In this document: piece by piece, positions 25,025 to 34,297 of the stretch
How the letters are laid out: each line of letters starts with the position of its first letter
How positions within the stretch are numbered: the stretch's first letter is position 1
Origin: Paeniglutamicibacter sulfureus
GTDB lineage: Bacteria > Actinomycetota > Actinomycetes > Actinomycetales > Micrococcaceae
Reading direction: 5' to 3'
Assembly: GCF_030512175.1 (NCBI RefSeq)
Contig: NZ_JAULBL010000002.1
Location: 161,689-225,688 of the forward strand
Length of the DNA: 64,000 nucleotides
Notes under the pieces: model-generated
Seen by the model: only the letters and a program-made list of their open reading frames with translations
Told to the model about the DNA's origin: nothing
Database searches by the model: none
Translations under genes and position numbers: made by a program

Positions 25025-26014
25025 ATGAAAAGCATCAAAGCAACCACCATGGCCGAGGTCACGGCAGTCGCCATCCACGGAATCGGCTTCATCCCCACCT
25101 CGTCGGTGGTTCTCATGCTGACGAACGACAACGGACTGCTGGCCACCCTGCGCGTGGATGCCAGCCCCGAAGCACCCGCCGAGGAATGGGCACAGAACAT
25201 CACCACGTACGTTCACCGCGTGAGCGATGCCAACAGCGTCATCCTGTTGAGCTTCGAGAACGACTTGGCCATGACCACCCAGCAGTTCCGCGCGTTGGGC
25301 GACACCTTGGCCCGCGCGGGATGCCCCATCAGGAACTCGGTGCTCATCACCGATGGATGGGTCATGGACTACGACGGCGATTCAACCGACGCGGTGGAAT
25401 TCTCCACCGTCGCCGAATCCAACGCGGCACTGGCCCTGATGTTCAGCACCACCAAGGCCGCCAAGATGGCCGCAGACATTCCGGCCTGCACCACACCGGC
25501 CAGCATCAGCGACCTAGAGAAATTCATCAACGACGCCCGCCACATGGGCTTCGAGGACGCCGAAACCCGCGCCGTGGTGCGCGGCACGCTCACCGACATG
25601 GTCGGAGGCTACCGCCACAACGGGAAGGTCAGCCCCCAGCACGCCGCATGGCTGGCCGGAATCTGCACCAACAAGAACGTGCGCGACCTGCTCTTCGCCT
25701 CGCTGGCCACCACCAGCTACGACGCCGAAACGATGAGCGCCGTCCTGATGGGGGAGAAAGCACCGGAAGATTGGGAATTCTTCCTCACGGGTGCCGACGC
25801 ACTCTACACCGCGCTTCAATTCATCCCGGAAGCCAGCCGCGCCGACCTGCTGGCCGGAGTCGGATGGACACGCTGGATCAATGGCAAGGGAAGCGAAGCC
25901 ATGAAATTCCTGGCCCTCGCGCTCGTTGCCGACCCCGAGCACCGCCTCACCACCCTGTTGATGAAACTGATCAACACCGGCGAACTCCCGAGGTCCGCCA
26001 GCACCAAGCACTAA
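25025..26014 (+). CDS. DUF4192 family protein
   Basis: A 329-residue protein resembling the actinobacterial DUF4192 family: IHGIGFIPTSSVVLMLTNDNGLLATLRVD at the start, then alternating alpha/beta segments and a helical C-terminus. The function is unknown; members occur on actinobacterial plasmids and chromosomes. The start is ATG 25025, eight bases after GAGGA. A much longer frame entering from 24734 runs through the non-coding repeat and is rejected. A 19-bp stem-loop follows the stop. Confidence 0.75.
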   Translation: MKSIKATTMAEVTAVAIHGIGFIPTSSVVLMLTNDNGLLATLRVDASPEAPAEEWAQNITTYVHRVSDANSVILLSFENDLAMTTQQFRALGDTLARAGCPIRNSVLITDGWVMDYDGDSTDAVEFSTVAESNAALALMFSTTKAAKMAADIPACTTPASISDLEKFINDARHMGFEDAETRAVVRGTLTDMVGGYRHNGKVSPQHAAWLAGICTNKNVRDLLFASLATTSYDAETMSAVLMGEKAPEDWEFFLTGADALYTALQFIPEASRADLLAGVGWTRWINGKGSEAMKFLALALVADPEHRLTTLLMKLINTGELPRSASTKH

Positions 26015-26033
26015 CCCAACCACCCCAACCACC

Positions 26034-26076
26034 AGCTAGGTGGGGCGACGTTCCCAAAACGTCGCCCCACCTAGCT
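26034..26076 (+). terminator. Perfect 19-bp stem-loop after the DUF4192 gene
   Basis: Arms 26034-26052 and 26058-26076 are exact complements around the loop CCCAA. There is no T-run after it. It is a strong RNA hairpin that could terminate or protect the transcript end. Confidence 0.6.
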
Positions 26077-26103
26077 ACACTCACACCAAAAGGGAGTCCA
26101 CAC

Positions 26104-26541
26104 ATGAGCATCGACATGGCCTTTGCCCACCACCCCACGCAGCTGCGCGACGAATCCCCCTGCGAGCCGCGGCCACGGATTTCGGCGGCGGCCTCCGCCG
26201 CAAGCTCCCCCGGCCGCCGCACCAGGGCGCTGCGCGCCCCGGACACCCCGGCACGGGGAAACCCTGACCATTTCTCTCACCAAGGCTTGTCTTACGTACT
26301 CATGCGCTTTTACCCCGGCGACGAACCGGCTCAGCCCGTGCCGCACCAGCGGGCCACCGCCGAGATCCCCACCAACAGCGGCAGCCTGGTCCTTCCGGTC
26401 GAAGTCACCGCCCGCACCACACATCTGGTGCACGTCGCGTGGATCGATGACACCGGGGAACTCATGGGCATCTGGTGCCCCACCGATATGGTCAAACCAG
26501 CACGGGAAACAGGAACAACCAGTAAGGAAGCCCGCCCATGA
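26104..26541 (+). CDS. Hypothetical plasmid protein
   Basis: A 145-residue protein starting at ATG 26104 after AAAAGGGAG. Residues about 25-50 are encoded by a variant of the GC-rich repeat (ISAAASAASSPGRR), so that repeat has been absorbed into a gene. The C-terminal 80 residues are a beta-rich segment (LVLPVEVTARTTHLVHVAWID). The stop overlaps the next ATG by 4 bases. No known family. Confidence 0.6.
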   Translation: MSIDMAFAHHPTQLRDESPCEPRPRISAAASAASSPGRRTRALRAPDTPARGNPDHFSHQGLSYVLMRFYPGDEPAQPVPHQRATAEIPTNSGSLVLPVEVTARTTHLVHVAWIDDTGELMGIWCPTDMVKPARETGTTSKEARP

Positions 26542-26780
26542 GTGAAATCAGGACAGCGTCGGATATCTACGAACAGCTCAAGACCTTGCGCTGGCAACTC
26601 GATAAGCTCGGTGAAGCCGGCCGCATCGTCATGACACGGGACCGCCACAACACCGACCGCACCGAATCAGGCCCGGCACTGCGAGATGCCCTGGCCGGCC
26701 TGGACCGAGCCATCGACGCCACCACCTGGATGGAAACCCTCGCTGTGGTCGAGGGCGGATACCCCGTTCTGGAAGGCTGA
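26538..26780 (+). CDS. Hypothetical small protein
   Basis: An 80-residue, mainly helical, charged protein (ASDIYEQLKTLRWQLDKLGEAGRI). Its ATG overlaps the preceding stop (ATGA), which supports translation. No domain recognised. Confidence 0.55.
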   Translation: MSEIRTASDIYEQLKTLRWQLDKLGEAGRIVMTRDRHNTDRTESGPALRDALAGLDRAIDATTWMETLAVVEGGYPVLEG

Positions 26781-26785
26781 ATCAC

Positions 26786-26986
26786 GTGGGAGACGAGGCT
26801 CAGTCGCGGGCACGTCAGCGTGAGATCCACGGGCTTCGGATGGATCTCAAGCGGGAGATCCTAGGCGCACAGCCAGGTACTGAAAGTCACCGGGAACTCA
26901 CACGGAAACTAGAGGCACTGAATCAGGACAACGATGTCGCCCACGAACAGTGGTTTAAGGACCTCACTACCAAATTCCCGCTGTAG
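26786..26986 (+). CDS. Hypothetical small protein
   Basis: A 66-residue helical, charged protein starting at GTG 26786, only 5 bases after the previous stop, in the same operon. The repeated pattern of Arg/Glu/Leu residues suggests a short coiled coil. No family recognised. Confidence 0.45.
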   Translation: MGDEAQSRARQREIHGLRMDLKREILGAQPGTESHRELTRKLEALNQDNDVAHEQWFKDLTTKFPL

Positions 26987-27119
26987 ACACCTCACTATGC
27001 AAAATGGCACCAAGCGAAGGCCAGAGCACTACTAGTCTTGGGACCCGGTTACGGGATAGGCCTATTTAAACAGGCTTAGGGACTCCGCAGCCGCGTATGT
27101 CGGTCATGCTCCTTCGTTT

Positions 27120-28019
27120 ATGCTGGTGTTCGACTTATCATTACGCATGGGATCCTTTCTTAGCCGGCTGCGACGTTCAAAGACTCTACGTACTTCGGTA
27201 CCAAAGTCGTACTTGTACGTATCTGATGCGAAAGTCGAAATGCTTGTAGAGGGCCTCAAACCCACACTGCTTGACCGATTCGATCTCCGATTAAAGGCGG
27301 GGCTTCCGATGCTCAGCGCTGAAATCAGCCAGCGACAGCTCGACGATGGTCGCTTCAAACGAGCGGAGCGCCTGTGTGCAGCCCTCGAGGAAGAAGGCCG
27401 AATCGGTTCACTTGACGATGACAGCGAGTATTTTCGCGGCCAAATGCTTGCAGAATGGGGCTTCTGGAGCCGCCAGGTCAAGGGCTACGCAGACGTCGCG
27501 TTCTTCTCCGGATATCGCGATGGTGGTGATGTCTTTGTTGCGCTCGGCGGCTCGGCCTATCACACCATGGAGCGAGCCGGTGAGCGTTTGCAGCAATACT
27601 CCAATTCAGGACTCCGGGGCCTGATGCATTTTCTGAAGGAAAGGTCCGAAACCATAGACTTAGAATGGCCCCCGTACAGCGCCCCTTCAGATGTGTGGTG
27701 GGCCGAAGCTTGGGATGCAGATCATGATAATCCAACCATTCCCGAGGAAATTGAGTTTGTTGCGCAGCGTTTGCTTATCGAGACAGGATCGAGTGTCCGG
27801 ACCATACTTGGCAGCCCAATTTACGTCGCCCGGACGGGCAAGCCAATCACAAATGAAACACTGAAGCAGTACGAAGCCCTGCGTGATCGTCGTTCTGTTG
27901 AATGGTATGGAAAACGTCGAAAAGAGCCTCGGCGCGGCAAATGGCAGACAGGGAGCCTCACTTCTCCACAGTTGGCCCCACTGGATGATCCGAAGAAATT
28001 ATCGGCTGAGGAAGCTTGA
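27120..28019 (+). CDS. Hypothetical protein, possibly DUF7019 family
   Basis: A 299-residue soluble protein. SYLYVSDAKVEMLVEGL and the later WSRQVKGYADVAFFSGYRDGGDVFVALGGSAYHTM recall an actinobacterial domain family (DUF7019), but I recall this only loosely. The start is uncertain (ATG 27120 or 27147), and neither has a good ribosome site. GC is clearly lower than in the plasmid genes to the left. It faces the convergent HEPN gene and is the first gene of a defence-like region. Confidence 0.55.
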   Translation: MLVFDLSLRMGSFLSRLRRSKTLRTSVPKSYLYVSDAKVEMLVEGLKPTLLDRFDLRLKAGLPMLSAEISQRQLDDGRFKRAERLCAALEEEGRIGSLDDDSEYFRGQMLAEWGFWSRQVKGYADVAFFSGYRDGGDVFVALGGSAYHTMERAGERLQQYSNSGLRGLMHFLKERSETIDLEWPPYSAPSDVWWAEAWDADHDNPTIPEEIEFVAQRLLIETGSSVRTILGSPIYVARTGKPITNETLKQYEALRDRRSVEWYGKRRKEPRRGKWQTGSLTSPQLAPLDDPKKLSAEEA

Positions 28020-28036
28020 AGTCTACGAAATTAGGT

Positions 28037-28060
28037 GACGGTCTGGCCGTCTAACTTTTT
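28037..28060 (+). terminator. Weak terminator between convergent genes
   Basis: GACGG-TCTGG-CCGTC (28037-28051) is followed by TAACTTTTT. The stem is only five base pairs, so it is a modest candidate. Confidence 0.35.
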
Positions 28061-28143
28061 GCGGTCGGGAAGACTTCGATGCCTTCCTCAGCAATGAACA
28101 GTGGCATTCGGTGGGGGATCATTCAGAAGTGCTGTATCGGCGA

Positions 28144-28890
28144 TTAAATGTTCAGGGGTTTGGCGGCGAGCAGGGTCGGCACCGAGGAATTCGTAAATAG
28201 CCACGAGGCCAAGTCGCGGTCAAGAAGTCCAGCCAGCTTCTGTGAAGCTTCGTACGCCTGCTGGACGGTGAGTCGGGTGCGTTGCCCTGGAAGCGGGAAG
28301 CCAGAGATGAATGGTTCGTGGTGGGCCGCACGGTTGCGCACCGCGTGGACGACGGTCACGGTTTCCAGAGTCCAGGTTCTGGTGAACTGGGCTCCCTGAG
28401 CCGCGGCCAGTGCCTTGCCGCCAGGGAATGCTTTATGCAACACCGTGCGCCACAGGGTCTCGTAATCGGTGGGAAAACGCTGGGGCTCACGCCCCACATA
28501 GCCACCGGCACTTAGCAGATCGCGCCAGAAACCGAACATGAGCCGCGAGACCAAGTGCCCGGGAGTCCTCTTGCCCTGAGGCAGGTCCTTCCACGCCCTC
28601 GCCAGGTCATCGCGCGACCGCCCATCTAACCCGATATCCAGTTGGAACCATTGCGGCCCATAAACGGCGGTGAGTCTGTCGTTCAGCGCATTGCGCAAAG
28701 CCACTTCCAGAATCGCAATATCAGCCAGCAGCGCCGAAGAGATATCGCGGTCCCAGACGTAGAGGCTGCGCGCATAGACCGGATCGTGGTTGGCGTTGGC
28801 CAGATACGTCGACATCCGTACCGGTGTGATCGCCTTGTCCAGCGCACGGCTATGAGCCCCGTTTGACCACAGGTGGGAGACAGAGCTCAT
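28144..28890 (-). CDS. Abi-like protein with HEPN motif
   Basis: A 248-residue protein of the AbiD/AbiF-like (Abi_2) type. The opening region RALDKAITPVRMSTYLANAN-like and DRDISSALLADIAILEVALRNAL match the family. The HEPN ribonuclease signature RxxxxH is visible as RNRAAHHEPF in the C-terminal third. Such proteins cause abortive infection, probably by cutting RNA in phage-infected cells (family knowledge). Start at ATG 28890 after AGGAAAAG. It stands alone with no obvious antitoxin. Confidence 0.75.
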   Translation of the reverse strand: MSSVSHLWSNGAHSRALDKAITPVRMSTYLANANHDPVYARSLYVWDRDISSALLADIAILEVALRNALNDRLTAVYGPQWFQLDIGLDGRSRDDLARAWKDLPQGKRTPGHLVSRLMFGFWRDLLSAGGYVGREPQRFPTDYETLWRTVLHKAFPGGKALAAAQGAQFTRTWTLETVTVVHAVRNRAAHHEPFISGFPLPGQRTRLTVQQAYEASQKLAGLLDRDLASWLFTNSSVPTLLAAKPLNI

Positions 28891-29300
28891 CGTAGCTTTT
28901 CCTGCTTTCTCGGATATACTGGTGGGGAAGTCCCCGGAATCGCCTCTCTGGCCCAGAGCCATGAAGCGACCGGGGTTATTTCTTTAACTCGCGCTCTCGG
29001 GTCCTGCGGAAGGAACAATCCGTACTTCACCATTTTGTACGATTTGGCTGTGCGGGCGGGAACGGAAGAAATCCCTCCCTCTTGCCTTACATGGCGCATA
29101 GGGACTGGTGAAACAGTCATAAGTTGTCCGGATCGATCTCTAGGGTCCGGAAAGGGGGAACGCTCACGGGGTGCATGCCCGATGAGATTTCTTTGTAGGT
29201 GCGTGAAGAAACAATCGCCGGTTCAGGATCAGACCCCGCGGCCAACGGGTCCGACGCTTTCGCGCCGAACCCATTGGCGGCTTGCTAGTTCGAAGGTTTG
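28891..29300. other. Intergenic region with no gene seen
   Basis: About 410 bases between two minus-strand genes. Frames crossing it show no start signal or family resemblance. No repeat or clear promoter was recognised. Confidence 0.4.
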
Positions 29301-31382
29301 TTATGCCACATCTTCATCATCGAGGAATTCCTCATCGTATTCGTCCTCGTCGTCGTTCTCTTCCACGTGTGGGGCGACAGTCGGCGCCACGCGATCGGCT
29401 GTGCGATTCCAAGTCTTCAGCTCGAAAGCGAGATCGTCGAGGATCGTCCATTCTTCGTTTTCGAGGGCGAGCCCTTCCTTTTCGATGAGGTTGCTGCCAT
29501 CGGGGAGTTCGATGCGCTTGAGATGGTCAGCGATCGCCTTGAGGGAAGCAGTGCCCTCCACCAGCTGACGGCGGTAGAGATCACGTGCCACGTGGGGGTC
29601 AGACGAGGGGTCAATGTGACTTCCGGTCCAATTTGTCTTGTACCGGTACAGATCGTCAGTATCCAGCAGCTTCCAGTCTTCGGTGCTGTCGGTTCCTGCA
29701 ATTTCTCCGTCGATGAGACGCCGCGGCGCGCGGCTCCCGCGGACATCGAGTACGACCTGAGCCAACTGTTGGAGACCCGTCTCAGTAGTAACCATTTTTT
29801 CAATGATCTGCTGGGGCTCAGGCATGTACTCGCCGTTGATGCGCGTGTTGGAGCGGATGAGCAAGGGGCGAGCCTCCCCGTCCTTCAGGCTCATGACCCC
29901 TTCTACGAGTCCATAAAGCCCAAGGACCCCCAGTTCGGCGGCGTCAGCGGAAACTTCCTTGCCGACGTCCTCGAAGTTGTCCCGCTGTTCCCGGAGCTTA
30001 CTCAGTGCGGCGTCCCTAATTTCCAGGATTGGCCGGCGGGTGAGCCGGGCGTGCTTGAGGGTGGGGGCGGCGAGGACCCGCTGCATCGTCGAGCGGCGCC
30101 CCTTGAATGCGGGGTCCAAATCCTGACCGAGGGCTATGCGGTTAACCCGCATTGCAGTGTCCGCCGCGAGCGCGGAGCGTTCTGGCTTCTGAGGCTTTTT
30201 TCCTGTGAGCGAGTGAATGGCCGCGTTCACGACCCGCGTTCGCTTTTGGTCCAGAGGAGAGATTAGTGCCTCCTGCGAAAGAAGCAGTACCTCATCGGCA
30301 TGCAGTCCACCGATCAGCGTATCCCCGGTCGTGGGGGCACCCTCGTCGATTTCGGATTTAAGGAGGGAAAGGACTTTCTCGGCCGACAGACCCGCAACTG
30401 GCGGCATCATATTCTCGGTGTGTACGGCCTCGAGGGCAATGCGTGCCTTAAGCGCATTTTCGGTGCTGTCGGCAAAAGGCAGAGGTGGTTCCAAGTGAAT
30501 GTGGCCGACGAGGGAGCGGCGGACCTCATCAAACGGAGGCTGTGAGTCGCCGGAGCCCAAACCGATCTTCCGATAACCGACGATGATTTGGGCGCGGGGC
30601 ATGATGCTTGAGCGCAGACGGGCCGCGGCGACTTCACCAGCTTCGCTTTCGAGGGCTGCTTCCCCGGAATCCCGAAGACTGATCAATTCGTTCCGGAGCT
30701 TGTTTTCGGTCGCATCACGTTGGAGGTCGAAGAGGACTTCGTCAATATCGATGCCCGAGCCTCGCTGCGCTCCCACCGTGCGGCTGAACCCGTCGGTGGC
30801 ATCGAGCACGCCGATCTTCTCATTGTCACCGAGAGAGAGCCGGGCAATCGAGAGCAATCCTGGGGTCTCTATGCCCCGCATCGGAATGGATCGGGAATGG
30901 GGGTTCTTCTCCCAGATGGTCTTGGTCTGGGCACGAAGCGTCCGGAGGACGAAGTCAGGATCAGAATGTTTCAGCCCCAGCACCGGCTGCGCGTTGATCG
31001 GCGTCCCATAACGCAGGGCATGACCCGACTTCCATGCGCGTTCCCCTTCAAAACGGATGTTTTCGAGCGAAGGAAGGATGCGCCAGGTGACCACATCCAC
31101 CTCGATGAAACTGATCTCATACTGGCCGTAACGACGCGAATGCGGGGTACGGGTGGCGTCCTTGAGCTGACTAAGGTCGGCTGCGGAACGCGCAACCGTT
31201 TCGGCGTCGAAAGGGTGCAGACTGAATTCCCGGACCAGCAGGTCAACGGCGGTCGCGCGCGCCTTGGAATTCTGGGTTCGGAGATTCGAGGAGATCAGGT
31301 CGTAGGGGGTGGCATACTCGTTGTTCTCGCGGCTCTTCTCGAGGTGGCGGGCGACGGTTGCTGCGCGATTCTTTTCGGACAT
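29301..31382 (-). CDS. Unknown 693-residue protein downstream of the restriction-modification genes
   Basis: A large soluble protein, mixed helical, ending in a very acidic tail (ENDDEDEYDEEFLDDEDVA). A segment GVLDATDGFSRTVGAQR near residue 195 is reminiscent of the DGQHR/DndB pocket of DNA-modification accessory proteins, but the resemblance is weak. It is the third gene after the methyltransferase and endonuclease, separated by 345 bases. The start ATG 31382 is set by GGGAGG eight bases upstream, which lies inside a hairpin. A defence or regulatory role is inferred from position only. Confidence 0.6.
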   Translation of the reverse strand: MSEKNRAATVARHLEKSRENNEYATPYDLISSNLRTQNSKARATAVDLLVREFSLHPFDAETVARSAADLSQLKDATRTPHSRRYGQYEISFIEVDVVTWRILPSLENIRFEGERAWKSGHALRYGTPINAQPVLGLKHSDPDFVLRTLRAQTKTIWEKNPHSRSIPMRGIETPGLLSIARLSLGDNEKIGVLDATDGFSRTVGAQRGSGIDIDEVLFDLQRDATENKLRNELISLRDSGEAALESEAGEVAAARLRSSIMPRAQIIVGYRKIGLGSGDSQPPFDEVRRSLVGHIHLEPPLPFADSTENALKARIALEAVHTENMMPPVAGLSAEKVLSLLKSEIDEGAPTTGDTLIGGLHADEVLLLSQEALISPLDQKRTRVVNAAIHSLTGKKPQKPERSALAADTAMRVNRIALGQDLDPAFKGRRSTMQRVLAAPTLKHARLTRRPILEIRDAALSKLREQRDNFEDVGKEVSADAAELGVLGLYGLVEGVMSLKDGEARPLLIRSNTRINGEYMPEPQQIIEKMVTTETGLQQLAQVVLDVRGSRAPRRLIDGEIAGTDSTEDWKLLDTDDLYRYKTNWTGSHIDPSSDPHVARDLYRRQLVEGTASLKAIADHLKRIELPDGSNLIEKEGLALENEEWTILDDLAFELKTWNRTADRVAPTVAPHVEENDDEDEYDEEFLDDEDVA

Positions 31383-31383
31383 G

Positions 31384-31420
31384 AAAAAAGCCTCCCAGGC
31401 TAGCTAGGGACCGAAGTCCC
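31384..31420 (-). promoter_or_regulatory. Hairpins covering the ribosome site of the 693-residue protein
   Basis: On the minus strand GGGAC-TTCG-GTCCC (31420-31407) is followed by AGCCT-GGG-AGGCT (31401-31389) and a T-run, then the ATG at 31382. The Shine-Dalgarno GGGAGG (31396-31391) is part of the second hairpin. It looks like an attenuator or translational control element. The rest of 31383-31727 holds nothing else recognised. Confidence 0.45.
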
Positions 31421-31727
31421 TGCCGGAACCGATTTGATTCCGGTTTCGGGTAGCCCGCCGAGGCGAGAAACCCATATCGGCTCGGACGCCCGAATAGGCG
31501 TCATGGAGCACATGGGGCACGCGCGTCCCTGATCTGCGTTCAGTCACTCATGCTCACGGTCCGGACAAAGCTGGATCCAATTTGCATGCACTGACTTGGT
31601 AGTTCCCCGCATTGCGGGAAGCACGTGTCATGTGGTTGAAACTTATAGGAATTTCTTCACGCTTGTCAAGCTTGAACCATCTCAGGCATGAAGCGTCTCT
31701 TGTAAATCCTGTGATCGGCGGCCTCCG

Positions 31728-32885
31728 TTAGGCGAGCCGGTATGCCTTAGAGTGGGCGAAAAGGGAGCTCAGTTCGTCGAGAAGTATCTTGAAGAGATAG
31801 CCGTGGTCCCCGGCTTCTCGGATGAGAAAATCTACCGTCACCGCACCCTTCCTGATCAACCCGATCAGCTCTTCTGGCCGCGGATTGCGGGTGTGTTGCA
31901 CTCTGTGGAACCGGAAGTATTCCTGATCCCCAATCCGTTGGACGGCGGCCTCTACCCAGACGGATTCGGCGTGTTTGCTCATCAGGCGGTCCTGCAACTG
32001 GGCCATATCCCACAGCACGACTTCGCGGGGGCTCAATTCGTTCTGGCGAATCCGGAGCAGGTCAGCGTCGCGATCGATTTGAAGGTACAACTCCTGTGTA
32101 TTGGCCTTTTTTGCACTAATTGTGCACGAGAGGGAACGCTCCCCGGCCTTTTCGCTGCCGAAGGCATTGAGCAATTGACCAGAACCGGCGTACGCGCTTC
32201 GCGTCCAGTCTGGGACCTGAGCGAACATCGTGGCGCGTCTGCTGCCCGACCTCGCTGATTTGATCTCGATACCGTGGTAATCAGCCGTCTTTGACGAGTT
32301 CATTTGGATCCCAAGCTCGGACTCGAGCAACCGGCCCACAGACGTCGATCCTTCGACTGGTGCCGCAATGAAGCCCTTTTGAGCCACTGTCTTGAGCTTC
32401 GCGAAAAGTTCCGGGAAGACACTGGGTTCCACAGGTGGCGGTTCTACGGACTCCTTGCCCGACGATGCTTCGTCGGCAAGGATCAGCGAATCGTGAAGGT
32501 TTTCCCGTGAAGCGTTGACAAGACCCAGACCATTTCCGCGTCGGATGCACAACACCAGGTCGCCGGCTCCGGCAATGTCGGGAAGGTTCTTTATCCAGAC
32601 CCTGCGGTCCCCGCGCTTGGTCTGGTATAGGGAAGCCGTTGATTCCACCAGCTGGCCAGTCGGGTGCATGAGAACAGCGGGAACAATGACCTTGTGATCA
32701 GGACCCAGCTCCTGCCGGGTGAAGTCGTGGAGGTCCGCCTCCAGAAGAAAGTCCCTGAACGGAATGGTTGCATCGAGAATCGCCTTATCCAGACCAAGCT
32801 GGGATGGACGAAGCCACCCGTGGCTTATTTGATGCTGAACCAGCAACGAGATGTTGCGTTTTTCCAGTTCCGTGCGTGTGATCAT
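31728..32885 (-). CDS. Type II restriction endonuclease, MvaI/BcnI-like
   Basis: A 385-residue protein; the second half carries a catalytic block typical of the MvaI/BcnI family: GRLLESELGIQMNSSKTADYHGIEIKSAR, with Glu, Asp and ExK in the expected order. MvaI and BcnI cut CC(W/S)GG, so a related site is likely but not proven. The first about 190 residues are extra compared with MvaI and may be a DNA-recognition or methyl-sensing domain. It starts 20 bases after the methyltransferase gene stop, so the pair is one operon. Confidence 0.75.
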   Translation of the reverse strand: MITRTELEKRNISLLVQHQISHGWLRPSQLGLDKAILDATIPFRDFLLEADLHDFTRQELGPDHKVIVPAVLMHPTGQLVESTASLYQTKRGDRRVWIKNLPDIAGAGDLVLCIRRGNGLGLVNASRENLHDSLILADEASSGKESVEPPPVEPSVFPELFAKLKTVAQKGFIAAPVEGSTSVGRLLESELGIQMNSSKTADYHGIEIKSARSGSRRATMFAQVPDWTRSAYAGSGQLLNAFGSEKAGERSLSCTISAKKANTQELYLQIDRDADLLRIRQNELSPREVVLWDMAQLQDRLMSKHAESVWVEAAVQRIGDQEYFRFHRVQHTRNPRPEELIGLIRKGAVTVDFLIREAGDHGYLFKILLDELSSLFAHSKAYRLA

Positions 32886-32905
32886 TTTGTTGCAGCCCCC
32901 GGTGC

Positions 32906-34297
32906 TCAGTCGGCTGGGCCGATATCCAGCACTTCTGCAATCATCCTACCCACGGCGTGCGCCAAGAAAGGCGACACCGCATTTCCGACCTGCGAATACT
33001 GTGGCACCTCAACCCGCCGCCGCAAGGAACCGGTGGTTTCCTTCCCCTGAAACTCAAAATCGTCGGGGAATCCCTGAAACCGTGCCAACTCCCGGACCGT
33101 GAAAATCCGGGGGACACTAGGATGCACATAGTCGTCAGGCAGCGTAACCACCGTGGGAGCCTGAGAGTTCCAATTCAGCGCCTTCTGGGAATGCTTCTTT
33201 GTAGCCAGCCGTCGCATCACATTCACGATTTGGTGCTTGTCGTCCGCTATTGTCGTCCCGTCCAGCGCGACCGCGGGGAACCGCACGTTCTTCATCAATT
33301 CCAGAACTGCGTCATCGGTTGCCATTTTCCGTGCCATATCGGTCAGCAACCGCGGCGGAATGGAATTGTCGCGCATCCATTGGTACAGGCGGAATCGCTC
33401 CTGGGTTCGGGGAGCGTGCCGACGCGGGTTTTGGTTGCCGGGGCCTACCTGTGCGGGCGGGGCGGGGGGAAGGCCCCAAGTTTCCTTGGTCCGGACCTGG
33501 TTTCGGAACTCTTCAGTTCTTGCGCTGTGCACCTCAGGCAAAACAGATTGCAGGTCGGCGATCGCATCCGCAATGGTAGGCGCTTCTTCCCTTGTAACCA
33601 CCGGCCTCGGCGCCAGAGGCGGCACAGACGATTCTGTCATCTCGTCGGTGAACGATGAGCGCCAAACGGCCCCACTGGAGAAGACGCCCTTCGCTTCAGC
33701 GATGTCGCTGCGCAGGCCAATGATCATCAGACGCGGCCGGTTCTGCGGGGCGCCATAATGCACCGCGTTTACAGCGACCCCCTGAACTTCATACCCTTGC
33801 CCGGTTTCCCTCAGCGCCTGCTGAAGTTGGTCGAATGCCGAGTCTTCGGAGGTTGAGAAGCGGTGACTCATGCCCACAACATTTTCGATAACTACTGCCT
33901 TGGGCGATGTACGCTCCACGAAAGCGAGATACTCCCAAGGGAGCTTGTTGCGGACGTCGTCCGGATTCCGTCGACCAGCCAGCGAGAAACCCTGGCACGG
34001 AGGCCCGCCCACTACGAGATCCAGGTTTTCGGCGGCGAGTGCGTCCATGATCACGTCGTTTTCTAGGATTCTACCCAGCTCTGAGACAGCCACTCCGTGC
34101 TTGGCCTGAAGCTCCAGCGGACGTTCGAGATATGCATGCCAGTCACTGAGTTCAGGGATGGGCTCGAAGAAGTTGTGGTAAAGCGTTCGGGCTGCCATAT
34201 CCGATTTCTCAACAGCCAGTAAAAGGTCTCCTCCGGCTCTTTCAATGCCAAGGGAAAGGCCGCCGCAGCCAGAAAACAAGTCAACGTACTTCATCAT
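32906..34297 (-). CDS. DNA cytosine-5 methyltransferase
   Basis: A 463-residue m5C methyltransferase. Motif I DLFSGCGGLSLGIERAG, motif IV GGPPCQGFSLAGRR with catalytic Cys, motif VI ENV, motif VIII QNRPRLMI and motif X YSQVGNAVSPFLA are all intact. It protects host DNA from the endonuclease encoded next. The start is ATG 34297 (a second ATG follows at once). The target-recognition region lies at about residues 255-385, which would set sequence specificity. Confidence 0.92.
   Translation of the reverse strand: MMKYVDLFSGCGGLSLGIERAGGDLLLAVEKSDMAARTLYHNFFEPIPELSDWHAYLERPLELQAKHGVAVSELGRILENDVIMDALAAENLDLVVGGPPCQGFSLAGRRNPDDVRNKLPWEYLAFVERTSPKAVVIENVVGMSHRFSTSEDSAFDQLQQALRETGQGYEVQGVAVNAVHYGAPQNRPRLMIIGLRSDIAEAKGVFSSGAVWRSSFTDEMTESSVPPLAPRPVVTREEAPTIADAIADLQSVLPEVHSARTEEFRNQVRTKETWGLPPAPPAQVGPGNQNPRRHAPRTQERFRLYQWMRDNSIPPRLLTDMARKMATDDAVLELMKNVRFPAVALDGTTIADDKHQIVNVMRRLATKKHSQKALNWNSQAPTVVTLPDDYVHPSVPRIFTVRELARFQGFPDDFEFQGKETTGSLRRRVEVPQYSQVGNAVSPFLAHAVGRMIAEVLDIGPAD

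Noticed and set aside
24784-26103. Long plus-strand frame of 585 codons up to 26541
   Set aside because: It runs through the third structured repeat and out of frame over the DUF4192 gene; only its last 145 codons (from 26104) have a proper start.
29301-34297. DISARM or BREX-type system
   Set aside because: Although a cytosine methyltransferase is present, there are no helicase, DrmB, PglZ or BrxC-like genes; a type II R-M pair with an extra gene explains the content better.
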